Positions 1 through 12,289 are shown, numbered from the stretch's first letter. The stretch is 47,300 nt of DNA from Betaproteobacteria bacterium (GCA_028868905.1 JAGWTQ010000004.1:1-47300), one strand, 5' to 3'. The notes: generated from the letters alone by a model not told the origin. Numbers and translations: made by a program.

Positions 1-464
1 ACCCCGATGATGAGGTACATGGGAATGAGCATGGCTTCGAAGAACACGTAGAACAGGATGGCATCCAGTGCCGCGAACACCCCGTTGATGAGGCCGGACA
101 TGATGAGGAAAGCCGCCATGTACTGGGACAGGCGCTTTTCGATCACCACCCAGCCCGCGATCACCACCAGGATGGTCATGAAGCTGTTGAGCAGCACGAA
201 CCACAGGGAGATGCCGTCGATGCCCAGGTGGTAGTTGATGTTGAAGCTGGGAATCCAGGAAGCCATTTCCACGAACTGCATGGCCGCCGTGTCATTGGAA
301 AATCCCAGGTAGAGGGGCACGGTCACGGCAAACCCGAGCACGGCTCCGATGAGGGACAGCCAGCGGGTGGCGCCGGGGCGCTCTTCGCCTCCGAAAGCCA
401 ATACCAGGATGCCGGCCAGGATGGGCAGCCAGACGGCCAGGGACAGGAGATGGTGTGCAGTCAT
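1..464 (-). CDS. nuoM: NADH-quinone oxidoreductase subunit M, N-terminal part (gene runs off the left edge)
   Basis: Manual minus-strand translation from ATG at 464: MTAHHLLSLAVWLPILAGILVLAFGGEERPGATRWLSLIGAVLGF...NINYHLGIDGISLWFVLLN; lies directly after nuoL. Confidence 0.9.
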   Translation of the reverse strand, partial: MTAHHLLSLAVWLPILAGILVLAFGGEERPGATRWLSLIGAVLGFAVTVPLYLGFSNDTAAMQFVEMASWIPSFNINYHLGIDGISLWFVLLNSFMTILVVIAGWVVIEKRLSQYMAAFLIMSGLINGVFAALDAILFYVFFEAMLIPMYLIIG

Positions 465-479
465 GGATATCCGCTCAGA

Positions 480-2444
480 TTACGCCTTGACGAACCACAG
501 GCTCATCAGGATGAACACGCCAAAAATCATGATGAAGGCGTAGTGGTAAATGTAGCCGGTCTGCATGCGGCGCAGCCGGCCGGACAGGCGTCCCACCAGG
601 TTGGCACTGCCGTTGACCATGATGCCGTCAATCAGGCGCATGTCGCCCACGCGCCACAGGCTGGTGCCCACTTCGCGCGCACCGCCGGCAAAGACGATTT
701 CGTTGAAGCGGTCAAAGTAGTACTTGTTGTCGAGCAGGGTGTAGAGCCCGCGCAGGCGCGCCATGAAGGCATCCGGCACGGACGTCCACTTGAGGTAGAA
801 GGCGGCGGCGCAGGCGATGCCGGCCACGGCCAGCCCGAACGGCAGCGCCGTCACGCCATGGGCCATGAAGGCGCCCACCCCGTGCCATTCCTCGCGCAGG
901 GCGTGCAGGCCTCCGTTGCCGGGCAGCACGGTGATGGAATTGCCGAAATAGTTGCCCATGACCATGGGGTCGATGAAGAGATACCCCGCCACCACCGAAG
1001 GAATGGCCAGCAGGATGAGCGGCAGCGTGATGACCCAGGGCGACTCGTGCAGGTGCTCGCGGGTGTGCTCATCCATGCGCGGCTTGCCGTGGAAGGTCAT
1101 GAACAGCATGCGGAAGCTGTAGAACGCCGTCACGAACACGCCCGCCATGACGGCGAACGTGGCATAGCCGGAACCCGGCAGGTCGGACGCCTGCACCGCC
1201 TCGATGATGGCGTCCTTGGAGAAGAAACCGGCAAAGGGCGGAATGCCGGCCAGCGCCAGGGAACCGACGAGCGCCGTTACGTAGGTAATGGGCAGGTACT
1301 TGCGCAGGCCACCCATGTTGCGCATGTCCTGCTCGTGGTGCATGGCGTGGATCACGGAGCCGGCGCCCAGGAACAGGAGCGCCTTGAAGAAGGCGTGGGT
1401 GCCCAGGTGGAAAATGGCCACCGGGTAGGCCGAGGCGCCCAGCGCCACGGTCATGTAGCCCAGCTGCGACAGGGTGGAATAGGCCACCACGCGCTTGATG
1501 TCGTTCTGGATGATGCCGAGGAAGGCCATGAACAGCGCGGTGCTGGCGCCGATCACGAGCACCACCGAACGGGCGGTTTCCGACAGCTCGAACAGGGGCG
1601 ACATGCGCGACACCATGAAAATGCCGGCCGTCACCATGGTGGCGGCGTGGATCAGAGCGGAAATCGGCGTGGGACCTTCCATGGAATCGGGCAGCCACAC
1701 ATGCAGCGGCATCTGGGCCGACTTGCCCATGGCCCCGATGAACAGCAGGATGCACACCACGGTCATGAGCGACACCGGGCTGCCTGCGACCAGTTCGATG
1801 GCGTCATGGGCCACCAGCGGCGCGCGCTCGAACACCGTGGCGTAATCGAGCGAACCGAAATGGGCCAGGATGAGGCCGATGCCCAGCAGAAAACCCAGGT
1901 CGCCCACGCGGTTGACCAGGAACGCCTTGAGGTTGGCGTAAATGGCCGTGGGGCGGGTGTACCAGAAACCGATGAGCAGGTAGGAGACCAGGCCCACCGC
2001 TTCCCAGCCGAAGAACAGCTGCAGGAAGTTGTTGGACATGACCAGCATCAGCATGGAGAAGGTGAAGAGCGAAATGTAGCTGAAAAAGCGCTGGTAACCG
2101 GGGTCGTCTTCCATGTAGCCGATGGTGTAGATGTGCACCATGAGGGACACGAAAGTCACCACCAGCATCATGGTGACCGTGAGCGGGTCGATCAGGAAAC
2201 CCACGGACATCGTGATGTCTTCCACCGACAGCCAGGTGTAGACCGGGCCGTTGAACAGGTGCCCGGCAAACACGTCGCGCGCAATGAGGAGCGAGGCCAG
2301 GAACGACAGGGCCACGCCCAGGATGGTGACCGTGTGGCTGCCGGCGCGTCCCAGCTGTTTGCCGAACAAGCCGGCCAGCAGGGAGCTCGCCAGGGGGGCC
2401 AGGGGAACCAGCAGATAAAGGCTATGCATGCTCATGGGGCTCAT
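480..2444 (-). CDS. nuoL: NADH-quinone oxidoreductase subunit L
   Basis: 654 aa antiporter-like membrane protein; motifs such as [19 protein letters not shown] and [26 protein letters not shown]. Confidence 0.97.
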   Translation of the reverse strand: MSPMSMHSLYLLVPLAPLASSLLAGLFGKQLGRAGSHTVTILGVALSFLASLLIARDVFAGHLFNGPVYTWLSVEDITMSVGFLIDPLTVTMMLVVTFVSLMVHIYTIGYMEDDPGYQRFFSYISLFTFSMLMLVMSNNFLQLFFGWEAVGLVSYLLIGFWYTRPTAIYANLKAFLVNRVGDLGFLLGIGLILAHFGSLDYATVFERAPLVAHDAIELVAGSPVSLMTVVCILLFIGAMGKSAQMPLHVWLPDSMEGPTPISALIHAATMVTAGIFMVSRMSPLFELSETARSVVLVIGASTALFMAFLGIIQNDIKRVVAYSTLSQLGYMTVALGASAYPVAIFHLGTHAFFKALLFLGAGSVIHAMHHEQDMRNMGGLRKYLPITYVTALVGSLALAGIPPFAGFFSKDAIIEAVQASDLPGSGYATFAVMAGVFVTAFYSFRMLFMTFHGKPRMDEHTREHLHESPWVITLPLILLAIPSVVAGYLFIDPMVMGNYFGNSITVLPGNGGLHALREEWHGVGAFMAHGVTALPFGLAVAGIACAAAFYLKWTSVPDAFMARLRGLYTLLDNKYYFDRFNEIVFAGGAREVGTSLWRVGDMRLIDGIMVNGSANLVGRLSGRLRRMQTGYIYHYAFIMIFGVFILMSLWFVKA

Positions 2445-2749
2445 TCCTTCAGGCTGTTCAGGTCATCCACATTGATGGAGCGGATGTTCCGGAACAGGAC
2501 GACCAGGATCGCAAGACCGATGGCCGACTCGGCCGACGCCACGGTCAGGATGAAAAACACGAACACCTGCCCGGCGGTGTCGTGCAAGTAATGGGAGAAG
2601 GCCACGAAGTTGATGTTGACGGCCAGCAGCATCAGCTCGATGCACATGAGCAGGATGATGACGTTTTTGCGGTTGAGGAAAATCCCCACCACGCTGATGG
2701 CAAACAGCACGGCGCCCAGCATCAGGTAATCGGTCAGGTTGATCATCAC
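2441..2749 (-). CDS. nuoK: NADH-quinone oxidoreductase subunit K
   Basis: 102 aa, three hydrophobic segments, ..[31 protein letters not shown]..; overlaps nuoL and nuoJ by 4 nt. Confidence 0.97.
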   Translation of the reverse strand: MMINLTDYLMLGAVLFAISVVGIFLNRKNVIILLMCIELMLLAVNINFVAFSHYLHDTAGQVFVFFILTVASAESAIGLAILVVLFRNIRSINVDDLNSLKE

Positions 2750-3351
2750 TGGTCCTTTTCAGAGCGCATGGGCACGATGCGGATGCGGTCGCGCGCCTGC
2801 ACGCGCACCTGCCAGGCCGGGTCCAGGTGCCGGGTGTCCTTGCGGCGGCGCAAGGTCAGCGCGATGGCGGCAACGATGGCCACCAGCAGGATGACGGCCG
2901 CCAGCTCGAAGGGGTAAACGTAGTCCGTGTACAGCACGAGTCCCAGTTCGCGGGTGTTGCTGATGTTGCCGGGCGTGGGGTGCAGGCCGCTGCCGAGGTT
3001 GCCGAACTGCTTGCTGGTCACCACCAGCAGCATTTCCGCCACCATGAGCAGCGCCACGCCGGCACCGAGCGGCAGGTGTTTCCAGAAGCCTTCGCGCAGC
3101 CGGTCGAGGTCGATGTTGAGCATCATCACCACGAACAGGAACAGCACCATGACCGCGCCCACGTACACCAGCACCAGGGCGATGGCGAGGAATTCGGCTT
3201 CCAGCATCAGCCACAGGCCGGAAGCGGTAAAGAAGGCCAGCACCAGGAAAAGCGCCGCGTGCACGGGATTGCGCGCCGTGATCACGCCCACGCCGGAGGC
3301 GAGCAGCACCAGGGCGAAGGCGGAGAAAATCAGGATGGGGAAATCGATCAC
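2746..3351 (-). CDS. nuoJ: NADH-quinone oxidoreductase subunit J
   Basis: 201 aa; [51 protein letters not shown]. Confidence 0.97.
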   Translation of the reverse strand: MIDFPILIFSAFALVLLASGVGVITARNPVHAALFLVLAFFTASGLWLMLEAEFLAIALVLVYVGAVMVLFLFVVMMLNIDLDRLREGFWKHLPLGAGVALLMVAEMLLVVTSKQFGNLGSGLHPTPGNISNTRELGLVLYTDYVYPFELAAVILLVAIVAAIALTLRRRKDTRHLDPAWQVRVQARDRIRIVPMRSEKDQ

Positions 3352-3363
3352 CTTGGGAGTCCC

Positions 3364-3852
3364 TTATCGGTAGCGTGCGTCTTCCGCACGGTCAGCGGCA
3401 ATCTGGGCTTCGTAGCGGTCGCCCACGGCCAGGAGTTTTTCCTTGGTCATGAGCAGGTCGCCGCGCTGTTCGCCGTGGTATTCGAAAATGCGGGTTTCCA
3501 CGATCGAGTCCACGGGGCAGGATTCCTCGCAGAAGCCGCAGAAAATGCACTTGCTGAGGTCGATGTCGTAGCGCGTGGTGCGGCGTGTGCCGTCAGCGCG
3601 CTGTTCCGACTCGATGGTGATGGCCATGGCCGGACACACCGCCTCGCACAGCTTGCAGGCAATGCAGCGCTCCTCTCCGTTGGGGTAGCGGCGCAGGGCA
3701 TGCAGACCGCGGAAACGCGGCGACTGCGGGGTCTTTTCCTCGGGGTACTGGACCGTGATCTTGCGCGCCAGGAAATGGCGCCCCGTCACCGACATTCCTT
3801 TCAGGAGTTCGGTGAGGGTCCAGCTTTTGACGAATTCCTTGATGGCTCCCAT
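3364..3852 (-). CDS. nuoI: NADH-quinone oxidoreductase subunit I (2x[4Fe-4S])
   Basis: 162 aa; two ferredoxin motifs [13 protein letters not shown] and [13 protein letters not shown]. Confidence 0.97.
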   Translation of the reverse strand: MGAIKEFVKSWTLTELLKGMSVTGRHFLARKITVQYPEEKTPQSPRFRGLHALRRYPNGEERCIACKLCEAVCPAMAITIESEQRADGTRRTTRYDIDLSKCIFCGFCEESCPVDSIVETRIFEYHGEQRGDLLMTKEKLLAVGDRYEAQIAADRAEDARYR

Positions 3853-3866
3853 GGGCTACTCCTCGA

Positions 3867-4916
3867 TCAGTGGAACCAGAGATTGAGCACGGGCAGGCCG
3901 CGCACCGGTTCCTGCATGAGCAGGCCCACCAGCAGCAGCCACACCAGCGTGACCGGAATGAAGACCTTCCAGCCCAGGCGCATGATCTGGTCATAGCGGT
4001 AGCGCGGGAAGGTGGCCCTGAACCACAGGAACAGGAACAGGACAAAACTCATCTTGGCGAACAGCCACAGGATGCTGTCGGGCAGGAACGGCACCGGCGA
4101 CAGCCAGCCGCCCATGAACATGAGCGAAGCGAGCGCCGCGATCAGGATCATGTTGGCGTATTCGGCCAGGAAGAAAATGGCGAAGGCCATGCCGGAATAT
4201 TCCACGTGGAAGCCCGCCACGATTTCGGACTCCCCTTCCGCCACGTCGAAGGGCGCGCGGTTGGTTTCGGCCGTGCCGGAAATGACGTACACCACGAACA
4301 TGGGCAGCAGCGGCACCCAGTTCCACTGGAGCGCACCCCACGGTCCCTGCTGGGCCTTGACGATGTCCACCAGGTTGAGGCTGTGGGACATCATGAGCAC
4401 CGTCACCAGGGCAAACCCCATGGCGATTTCGTAGGACACGATCTGGGCCGCGGAACGCAGCGCGCCCAGGAACGCATACTTGGAGTTGGAGGACCATCCG
4501 GCCAGCACCACGCCGTACACGCCCATGGACGTGATGGCCATGATGTAGAGCAGGCTCGCGTCCACGTTGGCCAGCACCAGTTCAGGCGTGAACGGCACCA
4601 CGGCCCAGGCCGCCAGCGCCGGCATGATGGCCAGCATGGGAGCGAGGCCGAAGAGGATCTTGTTGGCGCCGGTGGGCACCACGATTTCCTTCATCAGCAG
4701 CTTGATGGCGTCGGCGATGGGCTGCAGCAGGCCGTAAGGACCGACCCGGTTGGGCCCGATGCGGATTTGCATGTAGCCGATGACCTTGCGCTCGATCAGG
4801 GTGAGGTAGGCCACGGCACCCATGAGCGGCAGCACGATCACCACGATCTTGACGAGGTCCCACACCACCGGCCACAGGGGGCCGAAAAACGCCTGTACCG
4901 CTTGCGGAACCATCAT
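3867..4916 (-). CDS. nuoH: NADH-quinone oxidoreductase subunit H
   Basis: 349 aa; [63 protein letters not shown]. Confidence 0.97.
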   Translation of the reverse strand: MMVPQAVQAFFGPLWPVVWDLVKIVVIVLPLMGAVAYLTLIERKVIGYMQIRIGPNRVGPYGLLQPIADAIKLLMKEIVVPTGANKILFGLAPMLAIMPALAAWAVVPFTPELVLANVDASLLYIMAITSMGVYGVVLAGWSSNSKYAFLGALRSAAQIVSYEIAMGFALVTVLMMSHSLNLVDIVKAQQGPWGALQWNWVPLLPMFVVYVISGTAETNRAPFDVAEGESEIVAGFHVEYSGMAFAIFFLAEYANMILIAALASLMFMGGWLSPVPFLPDSILWLFAKMSFVLFLFLWFRATFPRYRYDQIMRLGWKVFIPVTLVWLLLVGLLMQEPVRGLPVLNLWFH

Positions 4917-7294
4917 GCGAGCGCCTCCAATGCAACCATGCCGAGCGCGTCACCGAGCCCTGCCGTGAGGGGATGTCCCGCGGGAACGCGGGCGCATCCT
5001 TCCGGAATGCCGGCATCGAACGCGAGCGGCAGCTCCGCCGTGCCGTTGCCCTGGCGCACCCGCACCGTGGCACCGGCCGCCAGGCCCAGGCGCTGTCCCT
5101 GGCGGGGATGCACCGTCACCTGCACGGTCTGCGCCAGGCGCGTGGCCTGCAGGGCGGGCGAACGCCGCACCAGCGGGTCGGCGTGATAGACCGGCACGTC
5201 GCCGATGCGCTCGATGGTGCCGAGCGAGGCGCGCACCTTGATCTGGGGCAGGCCGGAGAGACCATTGCCGAGCGTCTGCGGCACCACCACCGAAAGGTCG
5301 GGGGTGATTTCCGTGCGCACGTCGGCGATGGATTCGAAATCAAAACCGGAAAGATCGAACAGGTTGCCCAGCACGCGCAGCACCTTCCAGCCCGGGCGGG
5401 CTTCGCCCTTGGGCGCCAGCACGCCATTGAAGGGCTGCACGCGCCCTTCCATGCTGACGTAGGTGCCGGCCGTTTCGGTGAAGGGCGCAATGGGCAGCAG
5501 CACGGTGGCCCATTCGGGGGCCCGGCCCTTGAACGCGGTCAGGGCCACCACGCACTCGGCCGACTGCAGGGCCGCCAGGGTGGCCGCCGGATCGGCGCTG
5601 TCGAGCTGAGGCTCCAGCCCCATGACGAGGTAGGCCTTGCGCGGCGTGTGCAGCATGGCCTGGGCATCCAGACCGGTGGCCGCATGGGTGCCGAGCGGAC
5701 CGCGGTGAGGTACGGCGCCTGCCAGGTAGGCTCCCACGCCGTTGGCGGCTTCGCCCAGAACGCCCATGGGGCAATTCAGCAACTGGGACAAGGCCTGGGC
5801 CAGCGCGTACAGGGTGGCATATTCGGCATGGTGCTGGGCCAGGTGACCCAGCATGACGGCGCTGCCCGGTTCGCGCAGCAGGCTTTCGGCAATGGCGTCG
5901 GCCTCGGCGGAAGGTTGGCCGCTGGATAGCGGCTGCAGCGCAGCCGGCATGGGCACGCCCTTGCGCTGGGCCACGGCCTGCAGCACCTGGGCCAGCAAGG
6001 CTGGCAGTTCGCTGGGGCGACCGATGAGTTGCGCGCCCAGCGGCATGGCAAGATCGTCCGCAATCGGATTGACGCGGTGCACGCGTGCGCCCTGCGCGAC
6101 GGCGCGGCGCAGGCGCACGGCCAGCAGCGGCTGCTCCTGGCGCAAGGCGCTGCCGATCAGGAGGCAGGACTTGAGGGTGGACCAGCCGGCCACCGGCATG
6201 CCCAGCCAGGGCGCACCCTGCTGCAGGGCGTCCAGCGAAAAATCGGTCTGGCGCAGGCGGTGATCGATGTTGTGCACGCCCAGCTCGCGCATCAGCTTCT
6301 GGGCGAGGAACAGTTCTTCCAGCGTCTGGTGCGGGCTCAGAAGCGCACCCAGGGCTTCGGGCCCGTGCGCTTTGCGCGCCGCATTGAGGCCGTCCACGGC
6401 GGCCTGCAGGGCTTCGGCCCATTGCACTTCCACCCACTGCCCGTTGCGCTTGACCATGGGTTTGGTGAGGCGGTCTTCGCTGTTGAGCGCCTGGTAGGAA
6501 AAGCGGTCACGGTCGGACAGCCAGCATTCGTTCACGGCTTCGTTGTTGCGCGGCAGTACGCGCACCACTTCGCGGTTGAACTTGACCTGCACTTCCAGGT
6601 TGGCGCCCAGGCCATCGTGCGGACTCACGCCGGGGTGGTCGACCAGCTCCCAGGAACGCGCCTTGAAGCGGAACGGCTTGCTGGTGAGCGCGCCCACCGG
6701 GCAAAGGTCGATGGCGTTGCCGGACACTTCGGAATCCACCGTCAGGTCCATGAAGGCGAGGATTTCAGAATGCTCGCCGCGCCCGCCCACGCCCAGTTCC
6801 ATGATGCCTGCGATTTCCTGGCCGTAGCGCACGCAACGGGTGCACAGGATGCAGCGCGTCATGTCGGTGGCAATCAGGGGCCCGAGGTCCTTGTTGGACA
6901 CCACGCGCTTGCGTTCCACGTAGCGCGAGGCGCCGCCGCCATAGCCCACGCTCAGGTCCTGCAGCTTGCATTCGCCGCCCTGGTCGCAGATGGGGCAATC
7001 GAGCGGGTGGTTGATGAGCAGGAATTCCATCACCCCTTTCTGCGCCTTCACGGCGTAGTCGGAGTGGGTTTGCACCTTCATGCCTTCCACCACCGGCGTG
7101 GCGCAGGCCGGCAGGGGCTTGGGCGCCTTCTCCACCTGCACCAGGCACATGCGGCAGTTGGCCGCGATGGACAGCTTGCGGTGATAGCAGAAGTGGGGAA
7201 TCTTGATGCCCAGCTGGCGCGCCGCGTCCATCACGGTACGTCCGCTTTCCACCTGGGTGGGCTGGCCGTCGATTTCGATATTCAAGAGCGCCAT
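4913..7294 (-). CDS. nuoG: NADH-quinone oxidoreductase subunit G
   Basis: 793 aa; N-terminal 2Fe-2S region [53 protein letters not shown]-terminal molybdopterin-oxidoreductase-like domain. Confidence 0.97.
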   Translation of the reverse strand: MALLNIEIDGQPTQVESGRTVMDAARQLGIKIPHFCYHRKLSIAANCRMCLVQVEKAPKPLPACATPVVEGMKVQTHSDYAVKAQKGVMEFLLINHPLDCPICDQGGECKLQDLSVGYGGGASRYVERKRVVSNKDLGPLIATDMTRCILCTRCVRYGQEIAGIMELGVGGRGEHSEILAFMDLTVDSEVSGNAIDLCPVGALTSKPFRFKARSWELVDHPGVSPHDGLGANLEVQVKFNREVVRVLPRNNEAVNECWLSDRDRFSYQALNSEDRLTKPMVKRNGQWVEVQWAEALQAAVDGLNAARKAHGPEALGALLSPHQTLEELFLAQKLMRELGVHNIDHRLRQTDFSLDALQQGAPWLGMPVAGWSTLKSCLLIGSALRQEQPLLAVRLRRAVAQGARVHRVNPIADDLAMPLGAQLIGRPSELPALLAQVLQAVAQRKGVPMPAALQPLSSGQPSAEADAIAESLLREPGSAVMLGHLAQHHAEYATLYALAQALSQLLNCPMGVLGEAANGVGAYLAGAVPHRGPLGTHAATGLDAQAMLHTPRKAYLVMGLEPQLDSADPAATLAALQSAECVVALTAFKGRAPEWATVLLPIAPFTETAGTYVSMEGRVQPFNGVLAPKGEARPGWKVLRVLGNLFDLSGFDFESIADVRTEITPDLSVVVPQTLGNGLSGLPQIKVRASLGTIERIGDVPVYHADPLVRRSPALQATRLAQTVQVTVHPRQGQRLGLAAGATVRVRQGNGTAELPLAFDAGIPEGCARVPAGHPLTAGLGDALGMVALEALA

Positions 7295-7297
7295 CGG

Positions 7298-8584
7298 TTA
7301 CGCCACCTTTTCCTGGCGTTCGGAAGATCCCACCAGGCACCGCTTGTGGGTGACGTGGTGTTCGAATTCCGAACGGAAATGATTGACAAAACTGCGCACG
7401 GGCATGGCGGCCGCATCGCCGAGGGCGCAGATGGTGCGCCCCTGGATGTTGTCGCTCACCGACAGCAGCAGATCGAGGTCTTCCATGCGTCCCTGGCCGT
7501 GCTCGATGCGATGCACCACCCGGTGAAGCCAGCCGGTGCCTTCACGGCACGGCGTGCACTGGCCGCAGGATTCTTCGTAGTAGAAATAGGACAGGCGCTC
7601 GAGGGCGCGCACCATGCAGGTGGTTTCATCCATCACGATGACGGCGCCCGACCCCAGCATCGACCCCGCCTTGGCGATGGAGTCGTAGTCCATGTCGGTC
7701 TGCATCATGATGTCGCCGGGCAGCACGGGCATGGAGGAGCCGCCCGGAATGACGGCCTTGAGCTTGTGCCCGCCGCGCACGCCGCCCGCCATTTCCAGCA
7801 GCTTTGCAAACGGCGTGCCGAGCGGCACTTCGTAGTTGCCGGGCCTGGTCACATGGCCGGAGACCGAGAAAATCTTGCTGCCGCCGTTGTTGGGTTTGCC
7901 CAGCTCAAGGAACGCTTCGCCGCCGTTGCGGACGATCCAGGGCACGCTGGCGAAGGTTTCCGTGTTGTTGATGGTGGTGGGCTTGCCGTACAGGCCGTAG
8001 GTGGCCGGGAACGGCGGCTTGTAGCGGGGCTGTCCCTTCTTGCCTTCAATGGATTCGAGCAGCGCGGTTTCCTCGCCGCAGATATAGGCGCCGTAACCGT
8101 GGTGGTTGAACAGCTCGAAGGAGAAATTCGTGCCCAGGATGTTGCGGCCCAGGAAGCCGGCATCGCGCGCCTCCTGCAGGGCCTCTTCGCAGCGCAGGTA
8201 GACCGACCAGATTTCGCCGTGGATGTAGTTGTATCCGCGCGTGGCGCCCATGGCATAGGCCGCGATGATCATGCCTTCGATCAGGGCATGGGGGTTGTAG
8301 CGCAGGATGTCGCGGTCCTTGAACGTGCCGGGCTCGCCTTCGTCGGAATTGCAGACGATGTACTTGTCACCGGTGTAGTTCTTGGGCATGAACGTCCACT
8401 TGAGCCCGGTGGGAAACCCTGCGCCGCCGCGCCCGCGCAGGGCCGATTTCTTGATCTCGTCGATCACCTGCTCCGGCGTCATGCCCGCCAGCACCTTGCG
8501 CAGCGCCTCGTAGCCACCGCGCTTGACGTATTCCGCCAGGCGCCAGGTGCGTTCGCCGTCCAGGCCTCCCAGTACCGCCATCAT
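7298..8584 (-). CDS. nuoF: NADH-quinone oxidoreductase subunit F (FMN, 4Fe-4S)
   Basis: 428 aa; [42 protein letters not shown]. Confidence 0.97.
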   Translation of the reverse strand: MMAVLGGLDGERTWRLAEYVKRGGYEALRKVLAGMTPEQVIDEIKKSALRGRGGAGFPTGLKWTFMPKNYTGDKYIVCNSDEGEPGTFKDRDILRYNPHALIEGMIIAAYAMGATRGYNYIHGEIWSVYLRCEEALQEARDAGFLGRNILGTNFSFELFNHHGYGAYICGEETALLESIEGKKGQPRYKPPFPATYGLYGKPTTINNTETFASVPWIVRNGGEAFLELGKPNNGGSKIFSVSGHVTRPGNYEVPLGTPFAKLLEMAGGVRGGHKLKAVIPGGSSMPVLPGDIMMQTDMDYDSIAKAGSMLGSGAVIVMDETTCMVRALERLSYFYYEESCGQCTPCREGTGWLHRVVHRIEHGQGRMEDLDLLLSVSDNIQGRTICALGDAAAMPVRSFVNHFRSEFEHHVTHKRCLVGSSERQEKVA

Positions 8585-9057
8585 GACTTGAGCTCCTTGA
8601 GCAACGCGTCCACTTTTTCCTCGTCCATGAAGGAGTGCATGTCGTGGTTGTTGACGAGCAGCACCGGCGCGTCACCGCAGGCACCGAAGCACTGTCCTTC
8701 CTTGAGGCTGAACTCCCCGTCCGGGGTCACTTCGTTGAAATCGATGCCCAGGCGTTCCTTGAGGTGCTCGCACACGCGGTTGGCCCCCGACAGGGCGCAA
8801 GGCAGGTTGGTGCAGAGGGTGATTTTGTGGCGCCCCATGGGGTTGAGGTTGTACATCTCGTAGAAAGTCGCCACTTCGTACACCGCGATGGGCGGCATGC
8901 CCAGGTACTCGGCCACGCTGTTCATGACGTCGCGCGACAGCCAGCCGTGCTCGTCCTGGGCGATGCGCAGTGCCGACATGACGGCCGACTGCTTCTGGTC
9001 GGCCGGATACTTGGCGATTTCGCGATCAATGAGTTCTTTTGATTGGGCGCTCAGCAT
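8581..9057 (-). CDS. nuoE: NADH-quinone oxidoreductase subunit E (2Fe-2S)
   Basis: 158 aa; [11 protein letters not shown]...[16 protein letters not shown]-type thioredoxin-like ferredoxin. Confidence 0.97.
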   Translation of the reverse strand: MLSAQSKELIDREIAKYPADQKQSAVMSALRIAQDEHGWLSRDVMNSVAEYLGMPPIAVYEVATFYEMYNLNPMGRHKITLCTNLPCALSGANRVCEHLKERLGIDFNEVTPDGEFSLKEGQCFGACGDAPVLLVNNHDMHSFMDEEKVDALLKELKS

Positions 9058-9059
9058 GG

Positions 9060-10316
9060 TCAGCGGTCCACCTCTCCAAACACGATATCCTGGGTTCCGA
9101 TGATGGCCACCACGTCCGCGATCATGTGGCCGCGCACCATTTCGTCCAGGCCGGCCATATGGGCGAAGCCGGGCGCCCGGATTTTCAGGCGGTACGGCTT
9201 GTTGGCGCCGTCCGAAATCATGTAAATCGAAAATTCGCCCTTGGGCGCTTCCACGCTGGCCAGGGCTTCGCCGGGCGGCACGTGCATCCCTTCCGTGAAG
9301 AGCTTGAAATGGTGGATCAGCTCTTCCATGTTTTCCTTCATCTTGGTGCGTTCGGGCGGCGCCACCTTGTGGTTGTCCGTGATGACGGGCCCGGGGTTGC
9401 TGCGCAGCCAGTCAACGCACTGTCGGATGATGCGGTTGGACTGACGCATTTCTTCCATGCGCACCAGGTAACGGTCGTAGCAGTCGCCGTTGACGCCCAC
9501 CGGCACGTCGAACTCGACCCGGTCGTACACTTCGTACGGCTGCTTTTTGCGCAGGTCCCACTCGACCCCGGAACCGCGCAGCATGGGGCCGGTAAAGCCC
9601 ATGGCGAGCGCGCGCTCGGGCGACACCACGCCGATGCCCACGGTGCGCTGCTTCCAGATGCGGTTGTCGGTGAGCAGGGTTTCGTAGTCATCCACGTAGC
9701 CGGGGAAGCGCTGGGTGAAGTCTTCGATGAAATCCAGCAGCGAACCCTGGCGATTCTGGTTGAGGCGCTGCGCCTTGCCTTCGGAACGCCCGCCCTTGTT
9801 GGCCAGGTGCAGCGGCATGCGTTCGGGCAGGTCGCGATAGACGCCGCCGGGGCGGTAATAGGCGGCATGCAGGCGCGCGCCGGAAACCGCCTCGTAGCAA
9901 TCCACGAGGTCTTCCCGTTCGCGGAAAGCGTACAGGAACACGGTCATGGCGCCCACGTCCAGGGCATGCGCCCCGAGCCACAGCAAGTGGTTGAGAACGC
10001 GGGTGATCTCGTCGAACATCACGCGAATGTATTGCGCCCGCAGCGGCACTTCGATCTGGAGCAGTTTTTCCAGGGCCAGCACGTAGCCGTGTTCGTTGCA
10101 CATCATGGACACGTAGTCCAGGCGGTCCATGTACGGCACGCTTTGCAGGTAGGTGCGGGTTTCCGCCAGCTTTTCCGTGGCCCGGTGCAGCAGGCCGATG
10201 TGGGGATCGGCGCGTTCGATGACTTCGCCGTCAAGCTCCAGCACCAGGCGCAGCACGCCATGGGCCGCCGGATGCTGGGGCCCGAAGTTCATGGTGTAGT
10301 TGCGGATTTCAGCCAT
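9060..10316 (-). CDS. nuoD: NADH-quinone oxidoreductase subunit D
   Basis: 418 aa; [36 protein letters not shown]-terminal [13 protein letters not shown]. Confidence 0.97.
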   Translation of the reverse strand: MAEIRNYTMNFGPQHPAAHGVLRLVLELDGEVIERADPHIGLLHRATEKLAETRTYLQSVPYMDRLDYVSMMCNEHGYVLALEKLLQIEVPLRAQYIRVMFDEITRVLNHLLWLGAHALDVGAMTVFLYAFREREDLVDCYEAVSGARLHAAYYRPGGVYRDLPERMPLHLANKGGRSEGKAQRLNQNRQGSLLDFIEDFTQRFPGYVDDYETLLTDNRIWKQRTVGIGVVSPERALAMGFTGPMLRGSGVEWDLRKKQPYEVYDRVEFDVPVGVNGDCYDRYLVRMEEMRQSNRIIRQCVDWLRSNPGPVITDNHKVAPPERTKMKENMEELIHHFKLFTEGMHVPPGEALASVEAPKGEFSIYMISDGANKPYRLKIRAPGFAHMAGLDEMVRGHMIADVVAIIGTQDIVFGEVDR

Positions 10317-10905
10317 GGTGTTCGGTGTCCCCGTAATGTTCTGGTCGGAGCGTGCGCGGAATCACTTCGCGCGGCTGGATGGACAGCGGCTGGTACACCA
10401 CGCGCTTCTGCTCGGGGTCGTAACGCATTTCCACGTGTCCGGAAATGGGGAAGTCCTTGCGGAACGGATGTCCGATGAAGCCGTAGTCCGTGAGGATGCG
10501 GCGCAGATCGGGATGGCCGGCAAACACGATGCCGAACAGGTCGAAGGCTTCGCGCTCATACCAGTTGGCCACCGACCACACGGACACGACGGAATCAAGC
10601 AGCGGCACGGCGTCGTCGTCGGCAAACACCTTCACGCGCAGGCGCTGGTTGCGGCTCACGGACAGCAGGTGCGACACGGCGCAGAAACGGCGGCCGCTCC
10701 AGTCCGGATAGGTGGAATAGTCCACCCCGCACAGGTCGATGAGTTGTTCGAAGCCGAAATCGTCGCGCAGCGTGCGGGCCACCTGGAGCCAGCGTCCGGG
10801 GGCGACGGTCACGGTCAGTTCACCCAGCCGGCTCTCGCTCGCGAGCAATGCATCGCCCAAAGCGCCGGTCAGGTTTTGGGAGAGGGTATCGAGTGTGGAA
10901 GACAT
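10309..10905 (-). CDS. nuoC: NADH-quinone oxidoreductase subunit C
   Basis: Start set at [10 protein letters not shown] (ORF track extends to 10926); [39 protein letters not shown]. Confidence 0.94.
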   Translation of the reverse strand: MSSTLDTLSQNLTGALGDALLASESRLGELTVTVAPGRWLQVARTLRDDFGFEQLIDLCGVDYSTYPDWSGRRFCAVSHLLSVSRNQRLRVKVFADDDAVPLLDSVVSVWSVANWYEREAFDLFGIVFAGHPDLRRILTDYGFIGHPFRKDFPISGHVEMRYDPEQKRVVYQPLSIQPREVIPRTLRPEHYGDTEHHG

Positions 10906-10909
10906 GGAC

Positions 10910-11392
10910 TCAGGCCACGCGGGCAATGGTGGTGGTACGGCGGATTTTTTGCTGCAGCTGGATCAGCCCGAACAGCAGGGCTTCGGCAGTGGGGGGGCAG
11001 CCCGGCACGTACACGTCCACCGGAACGATGCGGTCGCAACCGCGCACCACCGAATAGGAATAATGATAGTAACCGCCGCCATTGGCGCAGGACCCCATGG
11101 ACACCACCCAGCGCGGTTCCGCCATCTGGTCGTACACCTTGCGCAGTGCCGGCGCCATCTTGTTGCACAGGGTGCCGGCCACGATCATGAGGTCGGACTG
11201 GCGCGGGCTGGGGCGGAACACGATGCCGAAGCGGTCGAGGTCGTAGCGCGACGCACCCGCGTGCATCATTTCAACCGCGCAGCAGGCGAGCCCGAAGGTC
11301 ATGGGCCAGAGGGACCCCGTGCGCGTCCAGTTGATGACGGTGTCGAGGCTCGTGGTGACGAACCCTTCCTTCAATACGCCTTCAAGTGCCAT
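10910..11392 (-). CDS. nuoB: NADH-quinone oxidoreductase subunit B
   Basis: 160 aa; [46 protein letters not shown]. Confidence 0.97.
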   Translation of the reverse strand: MALEGVLKEGFVTTSLDTVINWTRTGSLWPMTFGLACCAVEMMHAGASRYDLDRFGIVFRPSPRQSDLMIVAGTLCNKMAPALRKVYDQMAEPRWVVSMGSCANGGGYYHYSYSVVRGCDRIVPVDVYVPGCPPTAEALLFGLIQLQQKIRRTTTIARVA

Positions 11393-11425
11393 GACTGTCT
11401 CCCGGGCCCGCTGGAACGACGCAAC

Positions 11426-11782
11426 TCACTCCCATTCCAGGGCGCCCTTCAACCATTCGTAAACAAACCCCACCACGAGAATACCGAGGAAAATCAGCAT
11501 GGCGACAAAGCCGAACCAGCCGATTTCCTTCAGGACCACCGCCCAGGGGAAAAGAAAAGCGATTTCGAGATCGAAAAGAATGAACAGGATGGCGACCAGG
11601 TAGTAGCGCACATCGAAACGCATGCGGGCGTCTTCAAAGGCTTCGAAGCCGCATTCGTAGGGAGAGTTTTTTTCGGGATCGGGTCGGCTGGGTGCGAGCA
11701 ACTTGCCCAGCAACGGCGGCAACACCCCCACCGCCAAGCCCACGAGGATGAAGAGGAGTACCGGCAAATAATTTTGCACCAT
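11426..11782 (-). CDS. nuoA: NADH-quinone oxidoreductase subunit A
   Basis: Start set at [11 protein letters not shown]; the ORF-track extension to 11842 runs through the t[45 protein letters not shown]. Confidence 0.95.
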   Translation of the reverse strand: MVQNYLPVLLFILVGLAVGVLPPLLGKLLAPSRPDPEKNSPYECGFEAFEDARMRFDVRYYLVAILFILFDLEIAFLFPWAVVLKEIGWFGFVAMLIFLGILVVGFVYEWLKGALEWE

Positions 11783-11800
11783 TGCGCTCTCGCAAATTAA

Positions 11801-11885
11801 TGGTGCCGATGAGCAGACTCGAACTGCTACGGCTTTCGCCACCGCCCCCTCAAGACGGCGTGTCTACCAATTTCACCACATCGGC
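11801..11885 (-). tRNA. tRNA-Leu, anticodon GAG
   Basis: Minus-strand GCCGATGTGGTGAAATTGGTAGACACGCCGTCTTGAGGGGGCGGTGGCGAAAGCCGTAGCAGTTCGAGTCTGCTCATCGGCACCA: 7-bp acceptor GCCGATG/CATCGGC, GTTCGAGTC T-loop, long variable arm, anticodon loop TTGAGGG, encoded CCA. Confidence 0.96.
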
Positions 11886-11899
11886 ACGAAAACTGCACC

Positions 11900-11922
11900 C
11901 TTCGTCCTCCGCGAGGACGAAG
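11900..11922 (-). other. Perfect 10-bp hairpin (3-nt loop) between secG and tRNA-Leu; terminator-like stem without a clear U-tract
   Basis: CTTCGTCCTC-GCG-GAGGACGAAG on the minus strand, followed by GGTGCAGTTTTCGT. Confidence 0.7.
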
Positions 11923-11929
11923 AGCAGAA

Positions 11930-12289
11930 TCATTTCGGGATTCCGGACGACTTGGAGTCCGAAGCCGGCACCGGAGCCGGCGGCACTGCAGCAGGGGCAG
12001 CCGGCGCGACAGGCGCGCTCAGGTCGGCATGCTGCATGACGCTCGAAGCGCCCGTTTTATGTCCCGAATACCACGTCAGCAACAAGCTGGTGGAAAAAAA
12101 TACGGCGGCCAGGATGGCCGTGCTGCGACTCAGGAAGTTGGCGGCACCAGTAGCGCCGAACAGCCCGCCGGCCGATCCGCTGCCGAAAGCCGCACCCATG
12201 TCGGCTCCCTTGCCGTGCTGGATCAGCACCAGGCCGATGATGCCGATCGCGGCACCCACGTGCACCACCCAAACCAGTGTTTCCAACAT
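11930..12289 (-). CDS. secG: Preprotein translocase subunit SecG
   Basis: 119 aa; VLIQHGKGADMGAAFGSGSAGGLFGATGAANFLSRSTA; Ala/Pro-rich C-terminus. Confidence 0.96.
   Translation of the reverse strand: MLETLVWVVHVGAAIGIIGLVLIQHGKGADMGAAFGSGSAGGLFGATGAANFLSRSTAILAAVFFSTSLLLTWYSGHKTGASSVMQHADLSAPVAPAAPAAVPPAPVPASDSKSSGIPK

Noticed and set aside
228-2591. 787-aa plus-strand ORF antisense to nuoL/nuoM/nuoK
   Set aside because: No recognisable motifs; mirrors conserved nuo genes on the other strand.
6029-8863. 944-aa plus-strand ORF antisense to nuoG/nuoF
   Set aside because: Antisense shadow ORF over conserved coding sequence.
11426-11842. N-terminal extension of nuoA in the ORF track
   Set aside because: The extension translates the 3' half of tRNA-Leu; the true start is MVQNYL at 11782.
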